Origin: Sweltsa coloradensis
Lineage: Eukaryota > Arthropoda > Insecta > Plecoptera > Chloroperlidae
Length of the DNA: 64,000 bases
Assembly: GCA_024449915.1 (NCBI GenBank)
Contig: JAMZAV010000447.1
Location: 124,001 to 188,000, forward strand
Direction: 5' to 3'
Positions within the stretch are counted from its first letter, which is position 1, and each line of letters starts with the position of its first letter. The translations under genes and the position numbers were made by a program. Positions 10,800-22,570 of this stretch are shown here, in pieces. Under the pieces are notes generated by a model. That model was not told where the DNA came from and did not search any database. It was given only the letters and a program-made list of their open reading frames with translations.

Positions 10800-12905
10800 G
10801 CATCAAAAACCTAAAACGCTAAATTAACGTATTTCTAAACTGTTTGAAAATATTAATTAAACAACAAATCTGCCATTTATGAGTTACGTACGCCTGTTAA
10901 AGTTAACAGTCTATGAACGAGCAATTTGTGAGATCTACTGGAAAGATGTGTTGAAAGGAGTATCAAACATGTTATAGGTGAACTTTATCAAGCGTGTAAT
11001 TTCGTACTCCCATTACGAGCATTAATTATTTCAAGATCGGAAATTACTAAGAAGTTTTCTATAGAGTAAAATTTCTGCAAGAAATACCTCCCTAAAGTCT
11101 CAAAAGGGAACAAGATGCATGGGTATATAATGAAGTACTCTTCTAACAGAAAAGAAAATACAAGTACGCGAAACTTGAAACTTAAAAGATCGTCTCAACT
11201 TTTAAGTTAACTAGGTGACAAGTTGAGCTTTTATTCGATAACTCGACGCGAATCAAAGTTTAACGTTATCAGTTGAGATAACGCTATTATCGATCGGTCG
11301 ACAGGATATTGCTGTCGCCGAGCATATAATATGGCGCATTGGAAGTGTCGTAGATTGCACACATTAGAGTCTAGGGCGGATGTGACCGCATGTTACACGT
11401 AACACATTCAGGGGACGGAGAAAACAGGTCAAGACAAACACTTTGTGTCTGGCTGATAGTGCCTTCACTGTTGACGACACGTGTAGACTTTTTAAGAGAG
11501 AAAAATGAATTGAATCCAACAATAATCTATGTTATTTCGCAATTTTTCATAAACCTCAAAATAATGATTTAAGATTCATTTACACATCATCACGTTTTGC
11601 ACCTTAGCTTTGATTTTAAATCAATTTATATTATTTCCTAGTGTCATAGTTACTATCAAGTCTACCTTGTCTATTGCCTTTGTTTATATTATATTTATAT
11701 AGAAAAAATATAAGACTAAATGAGACTTAATAGCCATGTTAATGAAGGCAGTACTATATCAAAGTTATTCTTAAAATATATTGAATAATCGTAAGAAACG
11801 AATAATATTCAATAAACAGCATTGTGACCGACTTCAAAAAAACACTTTTCGTGTATTTAAGTTTGCATTTTATTAAATAATCCGAATGAATTGCTCAACT
11901 ACATATGCCTTTTATAAAATTCTATCTGGTATTCGAATCTTAATTTTGTTTATGATCTTTAATGAATACGTATAAACACAAACAATATACAAACTATAAA
12001 TGGAGAAAAGATAAATCAATGTGTTAAATATGTTTAAGTATTAGTTTTAAAAATTTTGTTCTCAAAAATGTGCTATGGTTCTGTGTCATTATTAAAATTA
12101 AATTATTGGACATACACTGTTCTTGTGAGAAATACTTTTTTTAATGGTGATATTTCGACACTAGTCGAGTGTCTTCTTCAAACTGAAGATGATGATGATG
12201 ATGATGATGAAGATGATGATGATGATGATGATGAATGAACCATTAAAAAAAGTATTTCTTACAAGAACAGTGTATGTCCAATAATTTCATTTTAATAATC
12301 ACTCTACCTGTTCTACTAGTTTCATATTTACAACGTTCTGTGTCATGTTGTAGTTAAACACAACAAAATTTTGTTATTTCATGCGAGTGTTCTGTCCTTA
12401 ATATTGTGTTTTGAAATAAGAAATCAGAAAATGGAAATAGCAAAACATTTTAAAAGAACTTTTGAGCTATCAACTTATTTTCATAAACTTTCCACAAAGT
12501 TATGGACGTATTCAGAATTTGTCAACAGTCTTTTGAAGTGGTCTTTTTAGACTTCGACTTTCAAAGGATTGCAACTAAATGATACCCTTTGAAGTCCGCC
12601 GTATTTTCAGTCTTGACTCTCAATAAAAGGCAGCTGGAGAAAAAGTTATAGTTGATTTTCCACAGACGATGAAGTTCGATATTTGTCAACATATTCTTGA
12701 GGAATAAAATAGGATTTCTTTGATAATAGCTGAAGAGGGGCGAGAGGGTGTATCGAGTTGTGTTCACTTCACAATGTTTTCCTAACACATAACGGTTTTC
12801 AAACTTGGAATTCAAACGACGATTTCAGAATCGACATCGACCTCTACATCGCGCTTAATGCATTGTGGGTAGAGATACGTTTTTAGCGTTTTAGGTTTTT
12901 GATGC
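10800..12905. mobile_element. possible 2.1-kb inverted-repeat-bounded element
   Basis: A 24-base sequence starting GCATCAAAAACCTAAAACG at 10800-10823 occurs as its exact reverse complement at 12882-12905. Similarity continues inward for about a dozen bases (AACGTATTTCTA against AACGTATCTCTA). The interior has no transposase-like frame, and a second hairpin element (12088-12299) lies inside. It could be a non-autonomous DNA transposon, or two solo copies of a short repeat in opposite orientation. Confidence 0.5.
12088..12299. mobile_element. hairpin MITE with internal GAT microsatellite
   Basis: Arms of about 62 bases, 12088-12151 and 12239-12299, pair almost perfectly; the core word is TTGGACATACACTGTTCTTG. 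The loop holds a GATATTTCGACAC...GTGTCTTCTTC motif (12146-12185) and about 17 GAT units (12184-12236). The GAT run gives an Asp-rich frame that is not a gene. Confidence 0.88.
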
Positions 12906-13380
12906 TTCAAAATAAAAACAATGATTTTAATATCTATTGAGAACTAGTTTAGCAATGTATTCTAGTGTTTTATGTGACTATATTACATTGAAATGTTCCT
13001 ATAACTCATCATTTACTATAAGAAGTACAAAACCATCTTACATTTAGGATTTTGGTAGAAAGTAACAAAATAAATGCTAAACAATGCTAAATTTGACCAA
13101 ATAAATGCTAAAGATTCAAAATTTAAATGCTAAAGAAATTCTATTCTTATTTCTCAAGAATATGTTGACAAATATCAAGTTTACCCGCTAAATAATGCCA
13201 TATGCTCGGGTGTGTGGCGGACTTCAATGACTGTGTGGGAGGCGCAGTCAGCCACACACATCCAATCATATTTATGGCAATAAGCGTGTAACTCCCTTTT
13301 CCCATAATGCTCTGCGTGTAGTTGGACATTTTATTGAAACTCATATTACTAGAGCTGGATTGAAACCCATAAACGCATCA
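12906..13380. other. noncoding DNA
   Basis: A short palindrome GTGTGTGGC/GCCACACAC spans about 13209-13260. Otherwise nothing supported. Confidence 0.45.
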
Positions 13381-13574
13381 CTTTTCTGTGCGACATCCAC
13401 AAGTAAATCATGTCTAACGATAAAAACCGAACACTAATTGACATGTGTTTTTGTGGATATTATCCTCCAACAAAAATTAAACAAAATTTTTAGCTGAAGT
13501 TTGTGCATAGTCAGCGAAAAAGTCTTTTATTCTTCAAAGAAGTATTATTTCACTCGAAACCTCCACCAAGAGAT
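13381..13574 (+). mobile_element. family D repeat, diverged copy
   Basis: Carries CGATAAAAACCGAACA, then ATTGACATGTGTTTTTG and finally CCTCCACCAAG, in the same order and spacing as the copies at 50615 and 60836. It is the most diverged full-length copy. Confidence 0.5.
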
Positions 13575-14679
13575 TTCAAACTAGCAAATTATTGTATTTG
13601 TTTGTTTGTTCTTCTATGACAATATGTTCATTTAGTTGCTTTGCTACCAATTTTGAGTACTGCTGTACCCGTTATTTTATTCCATAAAAAGGTACAGCGT
13701 CCTACCGGTAGGACAAGAACGATTCACTTGATAACGTAGGAAATCGTGTGTTTTGTGTGTAGTAGTTTGTGGCGTACTGTTAGTAGGACATGTTATTAGC
13801 AAGATATGTAAAGTACCGTCCAAGGTATTATTGCGTATTTGTTCCAAGCTTATCGGTCTGTTAATTTTCTAAGATTTAGTGTGCGCATCAAGGTATACGG
13901 TTAGTTAAGTAGCTAACCATCAAAAAACTTTACAGTACATATCCACATTAAAAATATATTTACGCTAGTTAAATTTGATAAAGCGAGGCTTCCGAAGGTT
14001 CGCGTACTGCCAGAAGGGCTGTCTGATTTTTTTTTTAAATACAAATTTATCTTATAAAATAACCCTCAGTTTTGTAAAGACTCTTACAAGAACGACCAGC
14101 TAATTTGCGGGAAATCTGTCTTCCCTGCAGCAGGACAGGACAAAGCTTTAAGGCAGGACAAGCGCTTGTACGTTCTATCAATTCACGTTTGTAGCAAAAA
14201 TTCGTATTATAGTCCTATAAAAGCAAAAAATAACGCTCATTGCTAAAAGTTACATTTTAATACATTTATTTAAAATTTTAAAATGTCAGAAACACATAAT
14301 TTTTAGAGCAAAGTTTTACTTTTAGGTAGAGCTTTTTGTTTTTACATTATCGTTTTCACAGACCGACAGCAATGCAAAAAGTTTCATGAACGTTTTCTAC
14401 GTAGGCAAACTAACGTTAACTCTTTGCCTTTCTAGCTTTTCTCTTCCGCTGTCACAAAACATTGACGCCAACAAGACAATTTGTCGGACATGTTGCTTGC
14501 TGATTGTCGTTCTTTTTTATCTGTTGTTTTGCAACTTTATTGGGCAACGTCCGCTTTGTATTCGATGGCAGATACAAGACGATGATTATTTTGTTGCACA
14601 TGACTATACATTATTACTACAAGAATTCATTGAAGCATTGTAGACATTGGTAGTAATTAGTGGATCAATGGAGAAGTAG
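13575..14679. other. noncoding DNA
   Basis: GTAGGACAAGAACG near 13709 and AGGACAAGCGCTTGTACG near 14155 are vaguely related, but no element could be delimited. A frame at 14386-14643 has a hydrophobic stretch and no recognisable family; I do not call it. Confidence 0.4.
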
Positions 14680-14940
14680 TTCAATAAGAAAGGAATTGGT
14701 GTTGAAAGTTTGAGGTGGCGTATTGGAAGAGAGCGGCTGAGATGCTTTGGACTCATAAAACGAATGGAAACAGAAAAAATATCAAGAATAGACTTTGCAA
14801 GGTTAGCAGGGAATAAGATAAAAGTTGGAAGACCAAGAGATAGGTGGATTGGATTCATTAAACAAAGCATAGAAGAGAGAGACGTGTCTTGGGTGGAGGA
14901 AGAATTGGGAAGATGGGGATGGGAAGCTCGGAAGAAATAA
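14680..14940 (+). pseudogene. LINE reverse-transcriptase C-terminal remnant
   Basis: The frame reads ...GIGVESLRWRIGRERLRCFG, then LIKRM, a spacer, GRPRDRWIGFIKQSIEERDVS and W-rich sequence, ending in a stop at 14938-14940. This is the familiar C-terminal pattern of non-LTR retrotransposon polyproteins (LRWxGHVxRM ... GRPxxRWxD ... DLxxRGLSW). No catalytic YxDD box or endonuclease domain is nearby, and a stop lies just upstream at 14677. It is therefore a 5'-truncated dead LINE copy. The clade cannot be fixed from this piece. Sequence to about 15150, ending in an A-rich stretch, may be its 3' UTR. Confidence 0.75.
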
Positions 14941-15152
14941 AGAGATTTGATAAAAATAAAAGCAGCAGGATATGGAAGAGTTGTCAGATGAAGAGGAGGC
15001 TGAAGAAGTTATGTCAGATCGGGCTAACCGGAAGCCAAGAAAGCGAAAACAGCCGGAGTATTAGTTTGGAAATGGATACGGATACTTTTTATTTTTATTG
15101 TAAAATCTCGAGTCTTGTTGCATAACGATTAAATAGAAATAAAGGTTAAAAA
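14941..15152 (+). mobile_element. probable 3' end of the LINE remnant
   Basis: Lies directly after the RT C-terminus and ends in AGAAATAAAGGTTAAAAAAA. Position and A-rich end suggest a LINE 3' UTR. No target duplication was established. Confidence 0.35.
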
Positions 15153-15900
15153 AATCCTTTAGAGTTTATGATAAACTGTGCTTTGACTTGTGTATATAAT
15201 TTATGATCACTGATTGTCATTAATAAAGTTTAAGGTTTGCTTATAAAACAGTCGAGAAAGTTTTCAAAAGTTTGTACTTTTGATGAGAGTTTCTTATCCC
15301 TTTTACTTCCCTTTTGAGAAAGCCCGTTTAGAAAGTTAAATATTCGATTGGAAGTAAACGCGTTCGTTGTCTCGTCAAGTATTCGGTAAATATTTCATTT
15401 AGTCGGCTTTCTTCGGAAAGGGGGGGGGGGGGCACTTTGGCAAGTCATCACATCATGAAAATATAAAAGAATACGTTTCAAGTACAAAAGTTACGTTTCG
15501 AGAAGTCGATCTTCTCAAAGTTGTCGCTTCAAATGATACCGCGATGTTGACAATAGTTAAATGTTCTGGGTCTTGTTTTTGTTTTCCTTAGCGCAGGCTT
15601 ATTTCTAGTGTAGAAATCAATTAGGGCCAGTTTTTCTAGTGACTAAAATAGAGAAAATTGTCCACTCCATGCCCATACGCTGGGTGCTATGTTAGTGTGA
15701 CTTTAAAGGTGCCTTTTAGTTAGAACAAATCCTTGATTCACCGAGTGCGTGTCGGTGGTGTCGGTAAAAGTTTACCCTTGATTTACTTCTGACTCCGGGT
15801 GTACAAGAGTGTGAACGACTAGTGTACTCATGGACTGCTCTATCTTATAAATAAAAATCATTGGATTTTCCACTGTCATTAATATCTTTATCTAAAATGT
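15153..15900. other. noncoding DNA with poly-G tract
   Basis: A G run lies at about 15420-15432. The surrounding sequence is unique as far as I can see. Confidence 0.45.
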
Positions 15901-15935
15901 GATATTTCGACTCCTTTACAGGAGTCTTTATCAAA
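15901..15935. repeat. hairpin motif of the TATTTCGAC type
   Basis: GATATTTCGACTCC, loop TTTACA, GGAGTC, TTTATCA. The same layout (stem after or before a CGAAATAT word, next to a TGAAGAAG/TTTATCA word) occurs at 12146, 45461 and 46606, so it is a recurrent module, probably part of transposons. Confidence 0.6.
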
Positions 15936-16914
15936 CTAACAACTAAAAAACCACAACAGACAATACAAAAAACATTTCACAAAACATTATATATATATGG
16001 CAGTGTATTAGAACCAAATTATTAACAAAAAAGTTCTTTACGAATAAAAATAAAAATAGCAAAAAACTAACATTAAATTTACATATTGTACAGTTGGTAA
16101 ATGAAAAAAACTATTGATCTAGTGATGAAATTGATGGACAAAAACTCTTCTAAATGGCTGGATAATTAACACTAGACACACTAATTGTATTGGCCACACA
16201 GGAAATCAAACCAGCTTTCTTAATTTTCCGTGTAGTGGCATTAGATTAGACTATAGTACCTTGTCCCTAAACTAGGCGTAAAAGCAAACGTCTCCATGTT
16301 TGACGTAGGATTAATCGTGTTCTGAAAGTAATTACGTTAAAATGTGTTATCGTCACGTAATATTGTTTGCTTTTATAAGTTGGTGCTTTATAATAAGTCA
16401 GGGGAAGATTTATTTCGATAATTACTACAGGCTGCTGTCTCGGAAGTTTGCAAAGCTCGCTCTAGGCTTGAATACGGATGGAAATCTAAAACTTTATCGC
16501 AACTAAACTATACTTTATGTTCTTAGTGTTGTTGGTTGGCCCTGGGGTTATATTTGAATCCTGCATTTATTATAGTATCCTAGTACGTGATGTGGTATTA
16601 AATCAACGGTGAAGTTTAAGCAGTATTAGAAACGACACATAATAAGGAAACATAATGTTGCATATAAATCAAATCAGTATGAAATTACTATCGTAACCTT
16701 AACGTTTTTATTTTCTAAAATGAAAATGTTTTTGAATCAACAAATATATTTTTTTCACTGTGCAAAGCTAAAAAAAAAAAAATCAGAGCACTTTTACCGA
16801 TAAAGTAAAAAATGGAAAATGGCTGAAAGTTGGTAGAATGACAGAGGAACTTGAATAGAAAAGAAAAAAATGTACGGGACAATAGCTCCATAATGACAAT
16901 TAAATGCAAATTTC
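15936..16914. other. noncoding DNA
   Basis: AT-rich with a short TA run near 15989-15998; no supported gene or element. Confidence 0.45.
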
Positions 16915-17123
16915 TACCGATAAAAACGGAACATGACCTCCGATATTGTTGACATTTCCCTTCTACAAGTATGATGCAGAATATTTAGGTGACTCTAGGG
17001 TAAGTGGGAAAATACATTATTTCCAAATAAATACTAAAACTCAGCACTTACACGAACTACGATCCATTTGAGGGCAACGCGCGCTCAACGTATCCTATAA
17101 CCTACCCGGCACCTCCACCAAAA
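16915..17123 (+). mobile_element. family D repeat, diverged copy
   Basis: Starts CGATAAAAACGGAACATG, continues ACCTCCGATATTG and ends ACCCGGCACCTCCACCAAA at 17104-17122. The middle is diverged from other copies. Confidence 0.55.
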
Positions 17124-17334
17124 CAAGATTTTAGAAACGTAGTAATTGTTTGTCAGTTGGTCATTGTTCGCTCGACGGTGCCTTCAGGGTTGGCTAGGTC
17201 GGGTTTAAATTTAATGACTCCACTGAAAATTAGTATCATATTATTTTGAGTGGGTAGAATATAAATAAAAATTTATTTTTATTTATTTTTATTTTGGATC
17301 TTTCGCTCTCTTTCGTGTACTCTCGTTTTCATTT
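17124..17334. other. noncoding DNA
   Basis: Contains the CATTGTTCGCTCGACGGTGC phrase related to those at 6075 and 17620, and three repeats of a TTTATTTTTA word. Confidence 0.35.
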
Positions 17335-17515
17335 GTGTGACTCGTTGGTCTTGTGGTTAGCGTCTCTCCTTCCAATGCATATGATCCAGAGTTCGATTCC
17401 CAATACAGGCAGAAGTTTTTAAACTTGCCTTAAGTCCATCAGTTCTTGGCTTAGGACTTTGTAAACGGTGACTTTAGAGCCGTCCTAGCAACGAGGCACA
17501 TAATAAAATTTAAAG
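17335..17515 (+). mobile_element. SINE-B (tRNA-derived SINE)
   Basis: The head has an A-box-like CTTGTGGTTAGCGTC and B box GAGTTCGATTCC (17389-17400). The body shares CTTAAGTCCATC and the tail GAGGCACATAATAAAATT with the copy at 5881-6012. No good acceptor stem, so not a tRNA gene. Confidence 0.68.
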
Positions 17516-18824
17516 TTGTTCTGAATCGGCCTTGTTGATTCTGGCGATGATCCGCGGGTGTTCGCAAGGTCCATACCACTGATTGCTATATTTCCTATTA
17601 AAAAATATCGATCTTTGGTTGGTTATCGCTCACTCGTCGATTTTGGGTGTTGGGGCCTACAGGGTTGGCTTGGTCGCTTTGGTTTACTGTTCCCCACAGT
17701 TATATGACAGAGAAGACTCTCAATACGAATTTATTTATTTATTTTATTTAATACTGCGTGTTACAATAATATTCATGCAGTACAAATTTGTTCAACATTA
17801 TTTATCTCCATAGTTGTGTTTATGCAAATTTTAAACCTTGGCGCTATACCTGTTGTCGCTTCTTGTATTGCTATCGCCTACGAGTCCAACCTGAAATGAC
17901 ACATTCTCTGACGTTTGATCAATCTACTAAGTCGGTCAACCTGACGTTAACAAGTGTACAACAACTTGTTATTGGCTAGTTACAGTTGTCTTGTGTCGTG
18001 TAGTCGAGTGGTGTTACGTACCCCGCTGCTAGGCTAACAGCTTGCCACGAGAAGTATGTCCCGACAATATTTGATTGGGTTTACTCTAGTTTGTACGCCT
18101 GGATGGTGGTTATTGATACTGTACTCAAGTAAGGGGGAGTTACATGTTTAATGGGTGATCCAACGGTATTGATTGTAGTATAGTGGTGGGCGTTCTGATA
18201 GCAAATAAGGAATTGTAAACGATTTTCATGTTAATTAACTGAATAAACTTGACAATTTATATACGTAATTATTATTATTTATTTTATTCCAACACGACAT
18301 TTAACAATCACATTGCTGGTTGTAAGAATGACACATTTTGATTGACATTGACAGCAACTTATTAGTAATAGATTAATTGTAATATCTTAGTCTTACAGAG
18401 ACGAAGATAAGTAATACAAAATACTTTTTGGCAGTACCCTTTATGCTCACTTAATGCGGCACAATTTATTTTGAAAACGGACATAATCTCTTAGTGACTA
18501 TTCCGTATTATGAGTTATATCTCCTGAATGTGATTTGGATTTTGATGTAATATCGTAACAATTGCAATTAAATAATGTGTATGCTATCTTGTTTTGACAA
18601 TGGTAATAGATATTTTCACAAGAAAACATTGTTTGCAGCCTGATTTTAATATAACCATTTTGAAAGAATCGACATTTATAAGTAAATACACAAAATACAA
18701 TTTTTTACTTAACATGAAAAAAAAGATAAAATTAACGTATACTCTGCTAAGTTCTTTCTACTGCTACCTTGAAAGCGAGAGTATTTTACTCCTAGGATAA
18801 CATAAAACACAGTTTAAGTAAAGA
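17516..18824. other. noncoding DNA
   Basis: 17615-17690 resembles 6063 and 17152. 18004-18060 has a weak A-box-like word (TAGTCGAGTGGT) without a B box. Nothing else supported. Confidence 0.4.
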
Positions 18825-19325
18825 CTTTGTTTTACACACTAAAGAAGGTTTTAACGCCGAGAAACATCACGCTCAAAGACGGTTCTAAATAATAAACACA
18901 CGTAACTAAGATCGCGCCCTTGCATGTGAACGAGACAGGTGGAGCTAGGTCTTCCGTCCTTGTTGCACGAGAATACTGCGTTTCTAGGTATAACGTGTCG
19001 ATTATTAAGTGCGCGCAAACCTTAACTCGGAAACGATAATCTTTTAAAGTACAGGACCACGGATTAACGTCCCATCTGAAGGACGGTGTAACCTTGACAG
19101 TCATAGGTTGCTCCACTAACACGGACTGCGAAGCAGACGTCGAGGAGAACGAATCCGTTACACTAGCTCTCGAACCCTCCATCTGCTCTAAACCAGCGGT
19201 AAACGTGAGTTTCAGGGCAGAGAGAGTTCACCTACTCTCCCCGTGACCACGCCCGAAGGCTGCTTAACTTCGGTGTTCGAGTGGGAACCGGTTAAACGAC
19301 CTCGGCTAAACCGCTGGCAGAAGAT
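18825..19325 (-). mobile_element. composite SINE with 5S rRNA-like head
   Basis: On the minus strand, 19298-19226 resembles the middle of 5S rRNA: ACCGGTTCCC, CACCGAAGTTAAGCAGCC (box A region), TTCGGGCGTGGTCA and a remnant of the intermediate element (AGTAGGTGA). Downstream, at about 19085-18990, comes CCTTCAGATGGGACGTTAA followed by TCCGTGGTCCTGTAC, a core common in invertebrate SINEs. The 3' end reads CGGCGTTAAAACC. The 116-codon frame across 19182-18832 lies wholly inside this element and is not a gene. Boundaries are approximate and no target duplication was found. The 5S assignment rests on visual comparison with the known 5S consensus. Confidence 0.72.
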
Positions 19326-19335
19326 TTATAACTTC

Positions 19336-19506
19336 TGATATGGATATGGATGATGGGTAGACAACGACGACACGAACGATGACAAAGACGACGGCGTCAA
19401 CGACATGAGCAAACCCCTTTCCCTCCCGTCTGCCTGTGGCTGAATCTGTCCAGCACGGGTCTGCAGGTCTTACACAATTCTCCTAGGCTAAAAGTGACGC
19501 TTTATG
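19336..19506 (-). mobile_element. family G repeat, copy 1
   Basis: Read on the minus strand it shows CATAAAGCGTCACTTTTAGCC, a CCGTGCTGGACAGATTCAGC phrase, GGGTTTGCTCATGTCG and a GTC/GTT-rich centre. The same order is found at 20582, 22571 and 39206. It abuts the 5S-headed SINE and lacks the distal CTAGTTTCG end of the others. Confidence 0.7.
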
Positions 19507-20581
19507 ACATGATGGGTAACGTGCATTTAAACTAAATAAACAAACAAATCAAGTGCATCAAGACAAAATCAAGTGCACCAGCAACTATTTCAATACACAC
19601 ACATACACACATCAATATACACAGTTTCAGATATGTTTTAAAACTCTCACGAACATCTGTAATGGAAGCGACTTGATAAGAACTGAAAAACACATGTCTG
19701 TACGTTTGCAACATTATACTGAGAATAACTGTGATAAATTAAGTAACTATCGGCAAACATGACTCACAAATGATAACAACAATTTTTCTTGGATTGAGGA
19801 TCAATTGTCACCTACCTCCCTCCCTTTAGATTTCCCAAAACACATACGGGTTTTGTGTTCAGTTTTTGGAATTGAAATATGTTTGAAATGACCTATTATA
19901 GATGATCGTTTTAGAAGACAATAACAAAAGATAGCACAAAAACGAACTCAGTACCAACAAAATATAAGTTAAAACAACATTATTAATGGCAATTTTAATT
20001 TGTGCGTAATTTTGATGATTTAACCAATTTGAGAATTTGTTTATGTTATAAATATTTTTCCTTTGAAATTATTTCTTATTCTTTGAAAATGCACAAATAT
20101 CTTTTGACAGAAACTAAAAAATCATTTTCGCATTAAAATGTTTCAAAAGTTTTCTCATATCAGATTATCACGCAGATTTTTTGCAATTAAAGTTATAAAT
20201 ATAATATTTCGTTCTTGCGTTGCTCTACCCACGTCCGATAAGCCCCTCCCCCTCCCCAAGGCCCTAGCGGACGTCCATGACCATGCAACGCACATACTCG
20301 CCAACCTAACCAAACTATAAATAGCCATGTGCAGTCTCGAAGTTTCTAATCACATGGAGGTGTGATCTAATCAAGAGTGGTTGGTATCCATGGGGATAGA
20401 TGGCATTGCAAACACTGATACCAGTCGAGCTGTGAGGGCTGGCCAACTGTTGATATCCTTGGCAACGGATAAGAATATTTCCGACGAAACAGCTGGTCGG
20501 CTGGTACAGTCGGGTACATAGGTGATGGGACACTAAGGGAACACCAGGAACTAGACTGTAAAGTGAAAAGGATAATTTGTA
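19507..20581. other. noncoding DNA
   Basis: AT-rich, with a short CACA stretch near 19596-19620. 20340-20540 is GC-balanced and contains GATATCCTTGGCAACGG; no family recognised. Confidence 0.4.
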
Positions 20582-20799
20582 TGTTACTCTTCGAAACTAG
20601 AGAAGAGCTCTGGTAGACGTCGTCGAGGACCCGTCGTTCTCGACGACTCCCCGTCAAAGACGATATCGATAATACGATGATGACAAAGACGACAAAACCA
20701 TGAGAAACTTCCCCTATTTCCATCTCGCCTGCGGCTGGATCTGACCAGCATGGGTCTGTCCTCCCCATATCCCCTAAAGGTTTAGAGTGGTGCTTTTAA
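20582..20799 (-). mobile_element. family G repeat, copy 2
   Basis: Minus-strand order: AAAAGCACCACTCT, CCCATGCTGGTCAGATCC, AGCCGCAGGCGAGATGG, AGTTTCTCATGGTTTTGTCG, a GTC/ATC-rich centre, then GAGCTCTTCTCTAGTTTCG. It is complete relative to copies 3 and 4. The frame through it (part of a 133-codon open stretch) is a by-product of the GTC repeats. Confidence 0.8.
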
Positions 20800-21502
20800 A
20801 CGCAAAACATTTCAGAAATGTATATAGTATTTTTAAAGGCACACCATCGTCCAAAAGTAATTTAACGTTCAGACATAACACGCCCTTAAGGGGTACACTT
20901 TTAAACTTGTGTGCACTTTTATTTTTGTCTTGTCTCAATTCATTTTTTTCAACAAAAAGGTTGAATTATTAGATGAGGAACAACAACCAGCGGCCTTATA
21001 GATAGAAAGCAATTTAAAAAAAAGCTTTACCCAGAAGTATAATTATTGTCGAATAGTAAAAATTGGAACGGGACAGACATTTTGCTACAATTTCATATTT
21101 TAATTGCAATGGTTAGTGGTTAAAATCGAGCAGTTGCTATTTGCTGAAATGTACAAAACTATTACATTGTTATTGTAAATCAATTCTTATTTGAATCTTG
21201 ACTCAATTGCACGGCACTTGGTCTGTTCACTTGTAGTCTTTACTTCCAAAAGTAATTACTCTGTTTAACTACCGTCCTTGAGAAGTAACACCGTTTAATG
21301 TTTAGTTTTATGACGGTTGTTAAGCGACGCGTGAAATAGCATGGACGCTATACGAGCTATATTGTTAACCGCGATGGTAAGTGGTAGTACATGATACTGA
21401 CAGTCGAATAGTCAGCGTTAGTGTTGATCCAGACTTGAGGATTTTAATGCTTAGGATAATATTGTTCTGTATTGTCAGTCTTTGTACGCCATTTTTAATA
21501 AC
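20800..21502. other. noncoding DNA
   Basis: No supported feature seen. Confidence 0.5.
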
Positions 21503-21707
21503 GCCGTCCGCGGTGGCACACACGATTAAGGCGAGGGTATGAATAGTTTGACTCTACGAAGACGTGGGTTCGAATCCCACATAAGGCATGTTTTTTTTTT
21601 AAATCGTCCTTCATCGTGATCTATCACCACTCATCGTCTCGAATATCCTTGGTGAATTGAAATGAGGCGTTAAATCCGAGATTTGCCGAGTGACTGTCGG
21701 CGTTATG
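21503..21707 (+). mobile_element. SINE-C (tRNA head plus GGCGTTAAA core)
   Basis: A strong B box GTGGGTTCGAATCCCAC (21564-21580) and A-box-like GGTGGCACACACGATTAAGG, with the long spacing of a tRNA-Leu/Ser type head. An oligo-T run follows, then ATGAGGCGTTAAATCCGAG (21663-21681), a core common to many invertebrate SINEs, and CGGCGTTATG near the end. The terminal GCC/GGC pair only for three bases, so a functional tRNA is unlikely. Confidence 0.72.
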
Positions 21708-22570
21708 ATTATTATCTAGCACTTTTGGCTATCTATATCAGCTTTACCATCCTCAAATATTGCGAGTTAGGCCATTACCTGTAGTGCCCATAAAACCTGT
21801 ACGATGATAACACAAGCAGACCACCTAGTGCTAGGTTAATCATTGTCTCGAAAACATGCCGAGTACAAGATTTTGTAGTTATTAAAATTTGTAAGGGTCA
21901 TATTATTGGGCATTAGTGTTTGACTGGTGGAAGCCCTAGAAAACATACGTCTGGAACTGTGGTGGCTTCGTGAAGCGGTATCGAGTATATTTAAGAGGGC
22001 ACCTCCCGTCCAGAATTGGCCACAAAACATTGCTCACGGAAAATAGTCTTATTGACAAATTAATAAAGCTAGACGACTCAACTGGATTTTAAAGAAAAGC
22101 TTCATCTTTGATAATATGCTATTCAATGCTCAGACCTTTTGAAAACGTTTTATGCGGATTTTTACCAAACGGCAGTTTTTACAATAATCTGCGTATGTTT
22201 GGTGAATTCTTTAGGAAACAAATTGTTTATAAATCAACTTCTCAAGGGCATACTAGCATCGATCCAAGCTTAATAAAGAACTTATGTAAAGTATAACGCA
22301 CTGTCGTCCATTAGTAAGATCTTTTTTGTGAGGGTTTTTAAGACAAATAACCTTGGCAAGATAGGGATAATGAGGAGCGGGAAGTGCCAATTGAACAATA
22401 GGTGTAAGCAAAGAAATTACAAGATTCTCTACACTCCTTTCGACAAACTTTTCGATTTCTTTCTTTCTAATTTGTCCCGAATGACAAGTATTTTTTCTTC
22501 CAGAGCATGGCTCTGCTTATCGTACAAAGCGATTCAAGAGAAAAATGAAAAATACCACCTCGCAAACATC
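21708..22570. other. noncoding DNA
   Basis: No supported feature; frames at 22108 and 22328 lack coding character. Confidence 0.45.

Noticed and set aside
18832..19182. 116-codon minus-strand frame as a gene or exon
   Set aside because: It lies inside the 5S-headed SINE, contains the GGACGTTAA SINE core and has no recognisable protein family.
20340..20540. RFX X-box promoter element (GTTGCCAAGG-like word)
   Set aside because: Only one half-site is convincing and no transcript start or exon is nearby.
20367..20768. 133-codon minus-strand frame as a gene
   Set aside because: Half of it is family G copy 2; the Val/Ile-rich part comes from the GTC/ATC tract. The rest has no family resemblance.
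21503..21590. Functional tRNA gene
   Set aside because: Good A and B boxes, but the acceptor stem pairs for only about three bases and a SINE core follows.
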